From NCBI RefSeq assembly GCF_014649775.1, contig NZ_BMTR01000031.1, positions 1 through 63,561 of the forward strand: 63,561 bases of DNA, read 5' to 3'. The notes under the pieces are model-generated. The model was given only the letters and a program-made list of their open reading frames with translations, was not told the DNA's origin and searched no databases. Source of the stretch: Streptomyces longisporoflavus (GTDB lineage: Bacteria > Actinomycetota > Actinomycetes > Streptomycetales > Streptomycetaceae). Of this stretch, positions 45,256-53,851 are shown in pieces. The position numbers were made by a program, and so were the translations under genes. The number at the start of each line of letters is the position of its first letter. Positions within the stretch are counted from its first letter, which is position 1.

Positions 45256-45906
45256 ATGAGCAAGACGGTAAATAGGCGGAAAACAACCGATGCTCTGGCC
45301 ACGTCCGGGTTCGCGATTTCAGTTCCCGAGTCGTGGTGGGAGTTCGACATCCGCCCAGAGGGGCGCGAGTCGACGATCCGCACACTGGTTGACGAACGTG
45401 TCCGTGAGCACCCCGAGCTCAACCCCTACCGAGCCGACTTGATGAGCGTTCTTCGCAAAGCAGCCAAGGAAGCCCACGACTCCGGAGCCCGTTACTTGGG
45501 CTGCATGGCCGAGAACTTCGAGGGTGTTCCTCTGACAGCAACAGTCACGGTCTCCCTCGTCGGCGCCATGAACAGGCAGGGTGTGGCGCTCTCTACGGAC
45601 CCTCGGGCGATCGCCGACAGCCTGCGCACCATCAAGCCCCGCCGCGAAGGCGACGCCTGGCGCACCGTGACGACCGTCGACATCCCCGAAGTAGGCATGG
45701 CCGCCCGCACCGTCGGTGTCGAGGATGTCCCCGTCGCCCCGGGTGACACCCGCACCCTGCGCATGGCCCTGACCCAGACGTATATCCCCGTCCCCGGAAC
45801 CACCGAGCAGGTCATAATCGTCTCGGGAGCCAGCCCCGTCCTCGACCTGGCCGAGGCGTTCCACGACATCTTCGATGCGGTGACGAGTACGTTCCGTTTC
45901 GTATAG
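45256..45906 (+). CDS. conserved-type hypothetical protein next to WXG-like gene
   Basis: 216 residues from the ATG at 45256; the ribosome site is weak and the start could be wrong. No signal peptide or TM segment. FAISVPESWWEFDIRP opens a domain with a beta-rich pattern; the second half (VALSTDPRAIADSLRTIKPR, QVIIVSGASPVLDLAEAFHD) resembles proteins that accompany ESX/T7SS genes in Streptomyces. It lies 32 bases before the WXG-like gene, probably in one transcript. Function unknown. Confidence 0.7.
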   Translation: MSKTVNRRKTTDALATSGFAISVPESWWEFDIRPEGRESTIRTLVDERVREHPELNPYRADLMSVLRKAAKEAHDSGARYLGCMAENFEGVPLTATVTVSLVGAMNRQGVALSTDPRAIADSLRTIKPRREGDAWRTVTTVDIPEVGMAARTVGVEDVPVAPGDTRTLRMALTQTYIPVPGTTEQVIIVSGASPVLDLAEAFHDIFDAVTSTFRFV

Positions 45907-45938
45907 CAGCAGCCGAGAGGGACTGAGGGGGACACGGA

Positions 45939-46283
45939 ATGGCAGGCAAGGGCAAGAGCGACCTCGCGCTTCCGCTCAGCGATCTGGAGGACTACGGAAG
46001 CCGGTTGCGGTCCGTCAAGGATCGGATGAACCGGACGAAGAAGACCTTCGAGTCCTACAAGGACGACATCGGCGACGGCGGCGTGTACGACGCGCTCGAC
46101 GACTTCGAGTCCAACTGGGAGGACGGCCGCGAGGACATCACCCAGCAGCTCGACGCCCTGGCCGACATGTCCGACGCCGTCGTACGCGAGTTCAAGAAGC
46201 TGGACGACAAGCTCGCGAAGGACGTCTCCGAAGGCGTGAAGGAGAAGAAGGGTGGCAAGGGCGGCAAGGGCGAGGGCGATTAG
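45939..46283 (+). CDS. WXG100-like small helical protein
   Basis: 114 residues, helical and highly charged. The motif FESNWEDGREDI places a Trp-x-x-Gly hairpin (WEDG instead of WXG) in the middle, with helices on both sides, like ESX/WXG100 secretion partners. The tail is Lys/Gly-rich (KEKKGGKGGKG). Good ribosome site (gaggg). It probably pairs with the preceding hypothetical protein or the compact toxin. Confidence 0.75.
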   Translation: MAGKGKSDLALPLSDLEDYGSRLRSVKDRMNRTKKTFESYKDDIGDGGVYDALDDFESNWEDGREDITQQLDALADMSDAVVREFKKLDDKLAKDVSEGVKEKKGGKGGKGEGD

Positions 46284-46290
46284 CCCTTCG

Positions 46291-46410
46291 GCCGCGCCTG
46301 GCAGCAGAGCCCGCCCCGCGTCGCGCCCTGGCGGCCAAGCCCTCCCGGCACCGCGCCCCGGCAGCGGAGTCCGCCCCACCCCGCGCCCCGGCAGCTGAGC
46401 CAGCCCCGCG
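46291..46410. repeat. four tandem copies of a 30-bp unit
   Basis: Copies start at 46291, 46321, 46351 and 46381, each beginning with cgcgcc and containing ggcagc(g/t)gag-like centres. They directly follow the WXG-like stop codon in a 281-base gap before the phosphate-binding-like gene. The period is a multiple of three but neither strand seems to encode a protein. Confidence 0.85.
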
Positions 46411-46564
46411 CCCTCCCCCAACACCCGGTTAACACCGCCCCGCCCCGAATGGCCGTCCCGTGAACTCTGCCTGAAACATGGGGCGTTGACCGGGAACCCC
46501 GCCCCCTCGCTCGTAATTTGGCCCCACCCGCACAACTGGGTACGGACAAACGGGGGTCGGTTCG

Positions 46565-48163
46565 GTGATGAGTGGTCTTTCCTGGGAGTCGATGGTCGCC
46601 GCCCTCGGCCTCGCGATACCCGTCGGCGCCGCCATGTGGGAGTTCGGATTCGCCGGGCGCAAACGGCTCGGTTACCGCGTGCAGATGGACACCACCGCGA
46701 AGAACGCGGACACCCACCCGCACGCCGGAGTCCTGAGGCAGATGCAGCAGAACGGCACCTCCCTCCTTGACCCCTCCTTCGTCCTGCTCCGTATCCAGAA
46801 CAGCGGCTGGACCCACATCGACGCCAACGACTACGTCGTACGCGACGACGATCAGGTCGGCATCCGGATCAACTTCCCCGGCCGCCGCGTCGACGGCATG
46901 GTCGTCACCGAGCTCAGCCACGACTACCTGCGCCCCTGCTTCGACGACGCCGCCGGCCTGCGCATGGCCGACGGCCAGATCGAACTGCCCCGCGTACCCC
47001 TCAACCGCGGCACCCACTACAAGGTCCTCGCCGTCCTGGAACGCGACCCGGACTTCCCGACCGGCCAGGACTTCCCCGACCCGGTGGTCGTCGCGGGCAT
47101 AAAGGGCGGCGTACGCGGCGGGCGGATCAAGAAGACCGAGAGCCACACCTTCGCCTCAAGGCCCGTCATGGTCTTCATCGCGCTCCTGGTACTCGTCGCC
47201 GCCGCCCAGTCCTTCACCTCCTTCACCAGGGACGACGCACCAGCTCAGGCCGCACCGGTGGACTGCGCCGCGGGCACGCTGACCCTCTCCGGTTCCACCG
47301 CCTTCAGGGCCGCCGTCGCCGACGCGGCCAAGCGGTACGTCAAGAAGTGCACGGACGCCCGCATCACCATCACGGACGACACCTTCAAAGGCAGCGTCGC
47401 GGGCCTCGACTCACTGGAAGCGGCCGGCAAGAAGAGAGCCGGGACGACGACCGGGGAAGCGGCCGACACGAATGCGGGGGCGGGCGGCCCCGGCCTGCCC
47501 GACCGGCTCGCCTTCACCGACGGCGCCAAGGGCGACGGCCGCCCCCGTCTCCTCCCCCGCCCCGTCGCGCTGTCCCTCTTCACCCTCGCCGTCAACAAGG
47601 ACACCGGCGTCCAGGACCTCTCCCTCAAGCAGCTGCGCCAGATCTACTCCGGAGACATCACCAACTGGCGCCAGGTGAACGGCAACGACGTGCCCATCCA
47701 CCTCGTGAGCCGCCACCCCGGCTCCGGCACCCGCTCCACGCTCGTCCAGCAGGTCCTGGCCGGCAAGGAGCTGCTCGAGGTCACCTCGGGGGACTGCGCG
47801 AGCATGGACCGGGGCAGGCCCGGCCGCTGCGAGGTCGGCGACACCGCCACCCTCCTGGACAACGTCGCGTCGATCCCCGGGGCACTCGGCCACAGCGAGG
47901 CGGGCGCCGCGCTCACCCACGAGGGCGTCCAGCAGGTCCGCATCTCCGGCTACCCCGCCACCGTGGAGGGCGCGGACGCGGGCGCGTACCCGTACTGGCA
48001 GACGGAGTTCGCCTACACCTACGGCGAGCCGCCCGCCGACTCCGTGGCCGCGGGCTTCCTGCGCTACCTCACGGAAGGCGCGGGCAAGGACAGCCTGCCG
48101 GTGCACGGCCACCGCCCCTGCTCGGAACTGGAGAAGCCGCTGCTCTGCCGTCCGGCCGACTAG
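46565..48163 (+). CDS. membrane-anchored PstS-like substrate-binding domain protein
   Basis: 532 residues from the GTG at 46565 (ATG at 46568 is equally possible). A TM segment near residues 8-25 and another near 200-220 (VMVFIALLVLVAAAQSF) flank an intracellular domain of about 170 residues (VLLRIQNSGWTHIDANDYVV). Residues 240-532 form a PstS-type periplasmic-binding fold: TLTLSGSTAFRAAV, LAVNKDTGVQDLSLKQLRQI, YSGDITNWRQ and HLVSRHPGSGTRSTLVQQVL. No ABC transporter genes are nearby, so sensing rather than transport is likely. The stop codon shares CTAG with the MarR gene. Confidence 0.8.
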   Translation: MMSGLSWESMVAALGLAIPVGAAMWEFGFAGRKRLGYRVQMDTTAKNADTHPHAGVLRQMQQNGTSLLDPSFVLLRIQNSGWTHIDANDYVVRDDDQVGIRINFPGRRVDGMVVTELSHDYLRPCFDDAAGLRMADGQIELPRVPLNRGTHYKVLAVLERDPDFPTGQDFPDPVVVAGIKGGVRGGRIKKTESHTFASRPVMVFIALLVLVAAAQSFTSFTRDDAPAQAAPVDCAAGTLTLSGSTAFRAAVADAAKRYVKKCTDARITITDDTFKGSVAGLDSLEAAGKKRAGTTTGEAADTNAGAGGPGLPDRLAFTDGAKGDGRPRLLPRPVALSLFTLAVNKDTGVQDLSLKQLRQIYSGDITNWRQVNGNDVPIHLVSRHPGSGTRSTLVQQVLAGKELLEVTSGDCASMDRGRPGRCEVGDTATLLDNVASIPGALGHSEAGAALTHEGVQQVRISGYPATVEGADAGAYPYWQTEFAYTYGEPPADSVAAGFLRYLTEGAGKDSLPVHGHRPCSELEKPLLCRPAD

Positions 48164-48639
48164 CGCTCCCCCTCGTGCGGGGCTTCGAACGCCTCGGCGG
48201 CCCGCGTGAGCCACGCGTGAATCTCCCGCCACCGCTCCGGATCCGGATCCGGATCCGGTGAGTCGACGTGGGCGCGCAAGGTGTCCTCGATGCCGCCGAC
48301 CTCGGCGGACGCCTTGGCGAGGGTGGCGGTGCCGTGCTCGGTGAGGGACAGGGTCCGGTGGCGGCCGGTCATGCCGGCGCGGTGCACGAGTCGGGCACTG
48401 ACGAGGCCGTCGATGACGCGCAGCATGGTGGGCGGCGTGACGAAGGCCCGCCCCGCCAACTCCGCGTTGCTCATGCCGGGCGTCCTGGCCAGCAGATTCA
48501 GCGCCGTGTACTGCGGCATGGTGAGCCCGTGCGCGGCCAGCCTGGCGTCCATCTCACGCCGCATGGCCTGCTGGAGGCGCTTGACGGCGAAGCCGAGCGA
48601 GAGCGATGGGTCGAAGTGCGCGTCGTCCATGGGGTGCAT
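48160..48639 (-). CDS. MarR family transcriptional regulator
   Basis: 159 residues. A winged-helix core: LTMPQYTALNLLARTPGMSN, AELAGRAFVTPPTMLRVIDG and the wing around AGMTGRHRTLSLTEHG. ATG at 48639 or 48630. The C-terminus contains a DPDPDPD run encoded by a (ccggat)n microsatellite at 48238-48255. It is divergent from the VOC gene, 76 bases away, and may repress it. The last four bases overlap the opposite gene. Confidence 0.9.
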   Translation of the reverse strand: MHPMDDAHFDPSLSLGFAVKRLQQAMRREMDARLAAHGLTMPQYTALNLLARTPGMSNAELAGRAFVTPPTMLRVIDGLVSARLVHRAGMTGRHRTLSLTEHGTATLAKASAEVGGIEDTLRAHVDSPDPDPDPERWREIHAWLTRAAEAFEAPHEGER

Positions 48640-48655
48640 GCTACGTTGAAAACGA

Positions 48656-48667
48656 TTAGCACCCTAA
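48656..48667. promoter_or_regulatory. possible MarR operator between marR and VOC genes
   Basis: ttag-cacc-ctaa, an inverted repeat in the 76-base divergent gap, 16 bases before the MarR start codon and 49 bases before the VOC start codon. The position suits autorepression with control of the partner gene. The short half-sites make this weak. Confidence 0.35.
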
Positions 48668-48715
48668 CGGTCGCAACGGTCGGCCGTTCGATTCGATCAC
48701 CTCGGAGGAAGCCCG

Positions 48716-49111
48716 ATGGCCACCACCCCGACGAGCGTCACCGACACCACCGCCCCCACCACCGGCGTCGACTTCGTATCCCTGCAGGTCAGCGACATGG
48801 ACAAGTCCCGCACTTTCTACTGCGACACCCTCGGCCTGCCCGCCGCCCCGACCAGCCCGCCCGGAGCCCAGCTCATCGCCACCCGGCCGGTCTTCATGGC
48901 ACTGCGCACCGACATCACGCCGGAGCCCGGAACCGCCGGGCGGGGCGTGACGCTGTGGATCGCCGTGGACGACGTCGACACCCTGCACAAGGCCGTGACG
49001 GCAAGCGGCGCGAAGGCGGAAGGAGAGCCCGTGGACGGCCCCTTCGGCCGCATGTTCACGGTCACGGACCCCGACGGCTACCGCCTCACCCTGCACAACA
49101 CCGCCGGTTGA
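48716..49111 (+). CDS. VOC family (glyoxalase/bleomycin resistance-like) protein
   Basis: 131 residues with an excellent ribosome site (ggagga). A single vicinal-oxygen-chelate domain: VDFVSLQVSDMDKSRTFYCD at the start, and DPDGYRLTLHN at the end. Metal ligands are uncertain. The function could be thiol or antibiotic detoxification. The divergent MarR gene is the probable regulator. Confidence 0.88.
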   Translation: MATTPTSVTDTTAPTTGVDFVSLQVSDMDKSRTFYCDTLGLPAAPTSPPGAQLIATRPVFMALRTDITPEPGTAGRGVTLWIAVDDVDTLHKAVTASGAKAEGEPVDGPFGRMFTVTDPDGYRLTLHNTAG

Positions 49112-49238
49112 CAAGCACGCACCACACCCCGTCGACGGTGCTCCGAGCACCCCGCGCGCTCGGAGCACCCCACTGGGGCAACCGCCCCCGCAGGCCCCTT
49201 CCGTACCATGGCCCCCAACGCTTCGGGGAGGACCCACC

Positions 49239-51128
49239 ATGGACGAGCTGGCGCCGGACGACGCCCGCGAGATTGACGGATACCGGCTCCGCGCCCGCCT
49301 GGGCGAGGGAGGTATGGGCGTCGTCTATCTGTCGCACACGCGCGGCGGTCAGCCCGTGGCCCTGAAGGTCGTACGGCGGGAGTACGCGCAGGACCCCGAG
49401 TTCCGGCAGCGCTTCACCCAGGAGGTCACCGCCGCTCGCCGCGTGCAGGGCCCCTACACCGCGCCCGTCCTGGACAGCTTCACCGACGGACCCGAGCCGT
49501 GGCTCGCCGTCAGCTACGTCCCCGGGCCCTCCCTCTCCTCCGCCGTGTACCAGCACGGCGTACTTCCCGTGCCGACCGTCCTGCAACTGATGGCGGGCAT
49601 AGCCGAGGCCCTGCAGACCATCCACGCCGCCGGTGTCATCCACCGCGACCTCAAGCCCTCGAACGTCCTGCTGGCCGCCGACGGCCCCCGCGTCATCGAC
49701 TTCGGCATCGCCCGCGCCGCCGACACCACCGCGCTGACCGGCACGGACGTACGGCTCGGCACGCCCGCCTACATGGCGCCCGAGCAGGCCGTGGGCGGCG
49801 AGGTCACCCCGGCCCTCGACGTCTTCGCCCTCGGTCTCGTGGCGTACTTCGCCGCTACCCGGCAGCATCCGTTCGGCGACGGCTCCTCGCACGCGCTGCT
49901 CTACCGCATCGTCTCGAACGAGCCCGATCTCACCGCCTGCCCGGAGCAGTTGCGTCCGCTGATCGCCGCCTGCCTCGCCAAGGAGCCCGGCTCCCGGCCG
50001 ACCCCGTCCCAGCTCATCGAGGCGTGCGCGTCGCTCGCGGGCACGTCCGGGCTCGCCCGGCAGGAGGGGTGGTGGCTGCCGCCCGCCGTGGCGCAGCAGA
50101 TCGCGCGGCAGGAGCGGGAACAGACGATGCGGCTGCAGAGCGGCGCGTCCTCCAGTACGCAGGGTGCCTTCGGTGCGCCGGCCTCCCCCGGTGTGCCCGG
50201 TTCCTTCGGTGCGCCCGGCGCCCCCTTCACCGCGCCGCCCGTACCGACGCAGCCCGCCCACTCCCCCGGCGCCGCGTACGCCGCCGCCGTCCCGACGCAG
50301 CCAGCGCAGAGCCCGGGTGCCGCCTTCGCCGCCGCCGCGCCGACCCGGCCTGCGCAAGCCCCGGCCCAGCAGGCAGGGCAGCAGACCGGCAAGCGCCGTC
50401 GCCCGTTGCTCGTTCCCGTGCTCGCCGTCGTCGGAGTACTCGCCGTGGGCGGCGGCTCCTTCGCCGCGTACCAGCTGATGGGCGATACCGACGACAAGGG
50501 CAGTACCGCCAACGGCAGTTCGGCGGGGAGCGACTCGGGCTCGGACGCCAAGGCCGGGAACAAGCCCGGTACGGGCAGCGAGGCAGACAGCGGCGCCGAC
50601 AAGGGGCCTGCGGGGCCGAAGACGGAGACGGGGTGGCAGATCACCGCCCAGAACAAACCGCTGACGCTGCGGGCGCCCAAGTACGACCCCAACTCCGAGG
50701 ACATCGGCTATGACGCCGGGTGCCGGCCCGCTGACGTCACCGAACTCAACATCAATGACCTGGAGCTCTACCTGCACCAGAAGGCCTCGCCGTCCTCCAG
50801 CCCCAAGCTCGCCTACGAGGACTGCGCAGCCCCCCTCAGCGCCAACGGCTTCCGCCTCGCCGACGACAGCGGTGCGTTCAGCAGCATCGCCGAGAAGCGC
50901 CCCACCCCCACCGAGTGCCGGGACACCGCGCGCAAGGCGAATCTGCCCAACCCCATCCCGCTCAGCAAGATCCGGAACGACTCGGTCCTCAAGGTGAACA
51001 CCGGCCTCTGTGTCGAGTCCAGCGACGGGCCCGTCACGCACCTGTGGATCAACAAGGTCATCAAGGAGCCGGAGAACGACAATCTCCGCACGTACGTGGT
51101 GACAGCGACCCAGTGGAAGACCGAGTGA
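49239..51128 (+). CDS. transmembrane serine/threonine protein kinase
   Basis: 629 residues; ATG at 49239 with gagga upstream. Hanks-type kinase domain: LGEGGMGVVY (glycine loop), VALKVV (Lys43), HRDLKPSN (Asp137, Asn142), IDFG (Asp154) and MAPEQ. A Pro/Ala-rich linker with repeated AAVPTQPAQSPGA units follows, then a TM segment near 389-411 and an extracytoplasmic domain of about 215 residues with four Cys (GCRPADVTELN, CAAPLSANGF, ECRDTARK, GLCVESSDGP). The outside domain is not PASTA and may sense another ligand. Confidence 0.93.
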   Translation: MDELAPDDAREIDGYRLRARLGEGGMGVVYLSHTRGGQPVALKVVRREYAQDPEFRQRFTQEVTAARRVQGPYTAPVLDSFTDGPEPWLAVSYVPGPSLSSAVYQHGVLPVPTVLQLMAGIAEALQTIHAAGVIHRDLKPSNVLLAADGPRVIDFGIARAADTTALTGTDVRLGTPAYMAPEQAVGGEVTPALDVFALGLVAYFAATRQHPFGDGSSHALLYRIVSNEPDLTACPEQLRPLIAACLAKEPGSRPTPSQLIEACASLAGTSGLARQEGWWLPPAVAQQIARQEREQTMRLQSGASSSTQGAFGAPASPGVPGSFGAPGAPFTAPPVPTQPAHSPGAAYAAAVPTQPAQSPGAAFAAAAPTRPAQAPAQQAGQQTGKRRRPLLVPVLAVVGVLAVGGGSFAAYQLMGDTDDKGSTANGSSAGSDSGSDAKAGNKPGTGSEADSGADKGPAGPKTETGWQITAQNKPLTLRAPKYDPNSEDIGYDAGCRPADVTELNINDLELYLHQKASPSSSPKLAYEDCAAPLSANGFRLADDSGAFSSIAEKRPTPTECRDTARKANLPNPIPLSKIRNDSVLKVNTGLCVESSDGPVTHLWINKVIKEPENDNLRTYVVTATQWKTE

Positions 51129-51184
51129 AGCTGCGCTGAGGACAGCGCGGTGAGGCCCGCGCAGCGGCCGCCGGAGCCGTCCGG

Positions 51185-51649
51185 TCAGCCGACCGCGTTC
51201 TCCGCGACGGCGGTTCCGTGCACCGTGACGTCGCCGCCGTAGAACATGCCCGTGAACACCGGGCTGTAGGTCATCTGGACTTCGACCTCGACCTGTTCGG
51301 CGTTGGCCGTCACACAGTGCGTCGCCGCCACGTCCGCGCCACGCAAGCCCGTAGAGCGTGCGTACTCCTGTGCCCGCGCGCCGCAGTTCTCGTAGTTGAT
51401 GGGCGCGCCCTTGGCACCTTCGTATATGCCCTCGCGGTCTATGTCCTGCGCCGCGTAACGCGCCGCCTGTTCCGCGATGTCGGCGGCCCGCTCCCGCTTG
51501 GAGATGGACAGGCCGCCGTCGATGACGAACGCCGAGAGCGCGAGGAACACGAGCGCGAAGATGATGACCGCGCCCGCACCCGAGCCGCGGTCGTCGAGGC
51601 GTTCGCGGCGGGCGTCGGCCCACTCCCGTACGCGAGGTCCGATGCTCAC
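51185..51649 (-). CDS. TadG-like pilus assembly protein
   Basis: 154 residues, GTG start at 51649, overlapping the upstream stop as GTGA. DRGSGAGAVIIFALVFLALS is a TadG/TadE-type N-terminal signal anchor, and ISKRERAADIAEQAARYAAQ is the typical following helix. Likely a minor pilin or assembly protein of the Flp pilus. Last gene of the Tad operon; converges on the kinase gene. Confidence 0.8.
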   Translation of the reverse strand: MSIGPRVREWADARRERLDDRGSGAGAVIIFALVFLALSAFVIDGGLSISKRERAADIAEQAARYAAQDIDREGIYEGAKGAPINYENCGARAQEYARSTGLRGADVAATHCVTANAEQVEVEVQMTYSPVFTGMFYGGDVTVHGTAVAENAVG

Positions 51650-52104
51650 GCCGACCTCCGGAGCGGGTCCAGTGAAGAGCTGAAGTTGGCCTTCAGTGTC
51701 GTCTCCATGTCAAGGCCGAGAATGCCCAGGCCCCTTACCCGACAGCTCACTTCGACCGTGAAGAACGTGCCGGGCTCGAAGCCCGCGCTCGTCTGATTGA
51801 CGGTGACCGGACCGACACACATGCCCTCGAGGTCAGCCGTCGCTGCCGCCCGCGCCTCGGCCATCGCCGTGCCCAAGTCCTTCTGGATCGAACCGGCACG
51901 CGCGGCGTCACGCGCCGCCCCGTCAACGCCTCCACGGGCGTCGACAAGCTGACCGAAGGCAACCAGGAGCAGGATGAAGAGGATCATCACGGGGGCGAGG
52001 ATGACCACCTCGATGGTCGAGAGCCCGCGGTCCAGTCCTCGGTCCGAGCTACGTCCACAAGCGCGCATCCTGGAGAGGACAGCACGGGTCCACGCGTTCC
52101 GCAT
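51646..52104 (-). CDS. TadE-like pseudopilin
   Basis: 152 residues from the ATG at 52104 (abutting the upstream stop, TGATG). LSTIEVVILAPVMILFILLL is a TadE-like membrane anchor, with an acidic residue two positions after the processing site. The region after it (DARGGVDGAARDAARAGSIQ) is the common TadE helix. A globular, beta-rich C-terminal part has a Cys pair. Confidence 0.82.
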   Translation of the reverse strand: MRNAWTRAVLSRMRACGRSSDRGLDRGLSTIEVVILAPVMILFILLLVAFGQLVDARGGVDGAARDAARAGSIQKDLGTAMAEARAAATADLEGMCVGPVTVNQTSAGFEPGTFFTVEVSCRVRGLGILGLDMETTLKANFSSSLDPLRRSA

Positions 52105-52550
52105 CAGCCGTTGTCCTCCACGAACCGCTCGACCGGGCCCGCCGACCGCGCGCGCACCGTCATGTCGAGTCCGGGAAATACGGACGGCACCTTCGCGGTG
52201 ATCTCCACGCCGACCGTGTTCGCCTTCGGCTCGACCGTCTTCACGTCCGGGCGGAGAACCAATTGCGGTCCCAGCTGCTGGATGTAGGCGTCTACCACGT
52301 CACGGGCGTCACCCCGCCATCCGCCGGGGTTCTCGTCGGCCGTCGCACGGGCCTTGCGCGCGCCCGCCTGGGCCGCGGCCTGAGCGACATGGTCCGCGAA
52401 GAAGTACAGCGCGAACTGCACCGTCGCGAAGATCATGAAGAAAAGCACCGGGGTGAGCAGTACGAACTCGATCGCGGTCATGCCGGATTCACCGCGGGTG
52501 GAGGCTGCCTCCACCCTGCGGTTCACCCATCGCTTCACGCACCCGCGCAC
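52104..52550 (-). CDS. TadE-like pseudopilin
   Basis: 148 residues; GTG start at 52550 is the best candidate but the ribosome site is poor. SGMTAIEFVLLTPVLFFMIF is the TadE anchor with the Glu typical of prepilin cleavage, followed by the helical ADHVAQAAAQAGARKARA. Part of the minus-strand Tad operon. Confidence 0.84.
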   Translation of the reverse strand: MRGCVKRWVNRRVEAASTRGESGMTAIEFVLLTPVLFFMIFATVQFALYFFADHVAQAAAQAGARKARATADENPGGWRGDARDVVDAYIQQLGPQLVLRPDVKTVEPKANTVGVEITAKVPSVFPGLDMTVRARSAGPVERFVEDNG

Positions 52551-52584
52551 TCGTGTCCGCCTTCGTTAGCCGGTCTACAGCTGA

Positions 52585-52836
52585 TCAGCAGGTGCCCTCT
52601 GCGCTCGCGCCCTCGATGCAGTCCCTGACGTCTTCCGCGCCACCCTTCAGCGCGCCGTTGATGACGGCGGCGACCACACCGACGATCGCCACGACGACCG
52701 CCGAGATGATGACCCACTCGACCGCGGACGCACCGCGGTCGAGCTCGCCGGAGCGGGCACGCTGCACGCGGCCCTGCAGGAAGGTGATCACGAGGTCCAG
52801 ACCGGGGTTGCCGGTGCTGAAGTTCCGTCCGTTCAT
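52585..52836 (-). CDS. Flp-type small pilin
   Basis: 83 residues from the ATG at 52836 (MNGRNFSTGN); the frame is open upstream but gagaggac before this ATG marks the start. RGASAVEWVIISAVVVAIVG is the class IVb prepilin segment: cleavage after Ala or Gly, Glu at position five, then a hydrophobic helix. The mature product would be a short pilin. It has two Cys at the end (C-x11-C, roughly). This is the probable main subunit of the pilus. Confidence 0.82.
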   Translation of the reverse strand: MNGRNFSTGNPGLDLVITFLQGRVQRARSGELDRGASAVEWVIISAVVVAIVGVVAAVINGALKGGAEDVRDCIEGASAEGTC

Positions 52837-52915
52837 GGTGAGTTGTCCTCTCAGGAGTGGGGGGAGGTTGTCGGGCCGCCCCCGTTCGGCCGGCCCGTCC
52901 GTCGCCGTAGGTTCG

Positions 52916-53851
52916 CTAGACCTGGAACACGCGCATCGCCGCCGGGAAGATGAGGAAGACCAGGAAGCCCGCGCAGAGGAGCAGCTGGGCGACGAGCATC
53001 GACTGCGACTTCTCGCCCGCACTACCCTCGATCTCGGCCATCTCGCGATGCCGCATCGTCTCCGCACGGGAGGCGAGCGACTCGCGCACCTTGGCACCGT
53101 CGTCGGCCACCAGGCCGAGAGAAGCCGACAGGTCCTTGAGCTCTTCGACGCCCAGCTCCTCGCCGAGTGCGCCGAGCGCCTGCCACTGGCTGATGCCGGT
53201 GATACGCGCATCGGCCAGAGCACTTCGGATACGTTGCGTCGCCCAACCGTCGGAGATCTCCGCCGCCGCCATCAGGGCCTCGGGCAGACCGCGCCCGCCC
53301 GCCAGGCTCATCGACACCAGGTCCAGGTAGGCGCCGATGACGCGCCTCAGGTCGCGCCGCTTGTCTGCGGCGTCCCGCCGCACTTCGAGGTCGGGGAGGA
53401 AGAAGAAGATGACGCCGAACATCAACGCGAGCCACACGGGGATGATCGGGCTCTTGCCGACGCCCATCGTCCAGATGATGACGAACATGAACGGCCCGAA
53501 GAACACCCCCGCGGCCGCCAGCAGCGTCTTGGTCGCCAGGAACTTCTCCCAGCTGCGGTCGAGCACCGCGAGGTCGGCACGCAGCGAGCGCTGTTCCCAG
53601 CCCTGCTGGAGGTAGAACTCGGCCATGCGCTCGCCTACGCGGCTGCGCGTGGAGTCCAGCCGGCCGGCCCCCTTCTTGCCGTTACCGGCCGGCGCCCGAT
53701 GCGACTCATAAGCCGCCCCCCGAGCCCGCATCGCATCGATCCGCGCGACAGTCGCGACCGCGCTCCGCTTGGAAGGCATCAGGGCACGTACGAGGGCGTA
53801 GATGCCCAGGCCCATGATGGCGCCGATCACTATCGGCATCGTCAGGCTCAT
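52916..53851 (-). CDS. tadC: TadC-like inner-membrane platform protein
   Basis: 311 residues with the type II secretion F fold: two TM pairs (LIVIGAIMGLGIYALVRAL-like start, then VLAAAGVFFGPFMFVIIW) and the signature DLVSMSLAGGRGLPEALMAA. The ATG overlaps the tadB stop (ATGA). It forms the membrane base of the pilus with TadB. Confidence 0.88.
   Translation of the reverse strand: MSLTMPIVIGAIMGLGIYALVRALMPSKRSAVATVARIDAMRARGAAYESHRAPAGNGKKGAGRLDSTRSRVGERMAEFYLQQGWEQRSLRADLAVLDRSWEKFLATKTLLAAAGVFFGPFMFVIIWTMGVGKSPIIPVWLALMFGVIFFFLPDLEVRRDAADKRRDLRRVIGAYLDLVSMSLAGGRGLPEALMAAAEISDGWATQRIRSALADARITGISQWQALGALGEELGVEELKDLSASLGLVADDGAKVRESLASRAETMRHREMAEIEGSAGEKSQSMLVAQLLLCAGFLVFLIFPAAMRVFQV

Noticed and set aside
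46280..47146. Minus-strand frame that includes the 30-bp repeats
   Set aside because: It is antisense to the PstS-like gene and has no start signal or family; the repeat keeps frame only because 30 is a multiple of three.
49086..51623. Long minus-strand frame opposite the kinase gene
   Set aside because: Antisense to a kinase with all catalytic motifs; low-complexity Gly/Arg composition.
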